Under the pieces are notes generated by a model. The model was not told the DNA's origin, searched no databases, and was given only the letters and a program-made list of their open reading frames with translations. DNA of 64,000 bases from Saccharibacillus endophyticus (lineage in GTDB: Bacteria; Bacillota; Bacilli; Paenibacillales; Paenibacillaceae): contig NZ_JAAZWE010000006.1 of NCBI RefSeq assembly GCF_013185185.1, positions 310,001 through 374,000 of the forward strand, given 5' to 3'. A program made the position numbers and the translations under genes. Below, piece after piece: positions 63,295 through 64,000 of this stretch (the first letter of the stretch is position 1; each line of letters begins with the position of its first letter).

Positions 63295-64000
63295 ATGACT
63301 TCTCTCAAGCGAACCCCGCTCTACCCTCTATATGCGGAAACCGGCGAGCCGCGCTGCATCGACTTCGGCGGCTGGGAGCTGCCTGTACAGTTCTATGGGA
63401 TTCAAAAAGAACACGAAGCGGTACGCGAGCATGCGGGACTGTTCGATGTCTCGCATATGGGCGAGTTTATTCTGAGCGGCGACGAGGCATGCGAAGCGAT
63501 CGGCCGCCTGACGACGGGCGATATCGCCGCTTTGGAAAACGGGCAAGCCGTCTATACCTTCATGTGCTACGAAAACGGCGGAGTCGTGGACGACCTGATC
63601 GTGTACAAGCTGGGCGAAGGCCGTTACATGCTGGTCGTGAATGCGGGCAATCTGGAAAAAGACGCGGAATGGATCAAGTCGCATCTGCCGGAATCGGTAG
63701 AGTTCGTCGACGTCTCCGATACGACCGCGTTGATCGCGCTGCAAGGTCCGGCCGCGACGTCGATTTTGCGCAAAATCAGCGATAGCGACGCACCGGAAGA
63801 ATTGCAGCCGTTCCGCTTTATCGAAAAAGGATCGGTCGGCGGCGCGTCCGCCCTGATCTCCCGCACCGGTTATACCGGCGAAGACGGATTCGAGCTGTAC
63901 GTTTCCGCCGCCGACGCGCCGGCCGTCTGGCGCGACCTGATCGCGGCGGGCGAAGAATTCGGTCTGCTGCCGTGCGGTTTGGGCGCGCGCGACACGCTTC
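63295..64000 (+). CDS. gcvT: Aminomethyltransferase GcvT (partial)
   Basis: The first 235 codons are visible; it continues beyond the window. Family motifs RTPLYPLYAETGEPRCIDFG, LFDVSHMGEF and SRTGYTGEDGFELY are clear. T protein of glycine cleavage, transferring the methylene group from H protein to tetrahydrofolate. ATG follows AAGGAG by about 12 bases. Controlled by the tandem glycine riboswitch just upstream. Confidence 0.96.
   Translation, partial: MTSLKRTPLYPLYAETGEPRCIDFGGWELPVQFYGIQKEHEAVREHAGLFDVSHMGEFILSGDEACEAIGRLTTGDIAALENGQAVYTFMCYENGGVVDDLIVYKLGEGRYMLVVNAGNLEKDAEWIKSHLPESVEFVDVSDTTALIALQGPAATSILRKISDSDAPEELQPFRFIEKGSVGGASALISRTGYTGEDGFELYVSAADAPAVWRDLIAAGEEFGLLPCGLGARDTL

Noticed and set aside
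1-64000. CRISPR arrays, tRNA or rRNA genes, prophage
   Set aside because: No regularly spaced direct repeats, tRNA-like cloverleafs, rRNA signature strings or phage structural genes were seen.

Overview
The window looks like chromosomal DNA of a Gram-positive Bacillota, most likely Paenibacillaceae (Paenibacillus or Saccharibacillus type). The reasons are a conserved yqeG-yqeH-aroE-yhbY-nadD-yqeK-rsfS-yqeM block, strong GGAGG-type ribosome binding sites, cysteine lipobox solute-binding proteins, many sugar ABC systems paired with AraC regulators, a tandem glycine riboswitch before gcvT, and G+C a little over half by eye. I see no rRNA, tRNA, prophage or CRISPR array. Assignments rest on reading motifs; no database search was run.

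Layout. 1-2.8 kb: a DUF5107/TPR protein (cut by the window start) divergent from an AraC regulator. 2.9-8.6 kb: a minus-strand GNAT / amino-acid ABC transporter / M20 deacylase / DinB run resembling Bacillus operons that salvage modified cysteines. 9.0-14.9 kb: a signalling operon of receiver-PP2C phosphatase, Jag_N-FapA (DUF342) protein, STAS protein, and a membrane HD-GYP protein with a C-terminal RsbW-like ATPase. 15.1-16.3 kb: a split chromate transporter pair. 16.5-30.1 kb: an arabinose-polymer locus with ROK and AraC regulators, GH127, GH146, GH43, a three-gene sugar ABC importer and an ArsR-type regulator. 30.2-35.1 kb: a second LplABC-type importer divergent from an AraC gene. 35.8-42.8 kb: an S/T phosphatase gene broken by one in-frame TAG, then the yqe housekeeping cluster with cvfB inserted. 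42.8-47.3 kb: MoxR/DUF58/transglutaminase. 47.6-51.3 kb: M42 aminopeptidase, orphan transposase-like HTH protein, YwaF-type membrane protein, SDR, and a tiny DUF1540 protein. 51.4-60.0 kb: alpha-glucosidase, two Gfo/Idh dehydrogenases flanking an AraC gene, and a large type I pullulanase. 60.4-64 kb: GNAT, SDR, SMI1/KNR4-like protein, gcvH, and the riboswitch-controlled start of gcvT.

The most interesting unexplained structure is a family of four dispersed intergenic palindromes of about 120-150 bp (near 4.7, 8.9, 35.5 and 56.6 kb). They share nested stems that differ between copies by compensatory changes, plus two conserved internal-loop strings. On the minus strand each lies just 3' of a gene. 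Other leads are three tandem 19-bp Fur-like dyads repeated every 21 bp upstream of the DUF1540 gene, the HD-GYP/anti-sigma kinase fusion operon, a switch-like hairpin between moxR and the M42 gene, and three GTTGCA-N5-TGCAAC-type dyads at near-integral helical spacing between two convergent genes.

Functionally the region is dominated by uptake and hydrolysis of plant-type polysaccharides (arabinofuranosides, alpha-glucans), each unit with its own local regulator and some with cre-like CcpA sites, set among conserved translation and metabolic genes.
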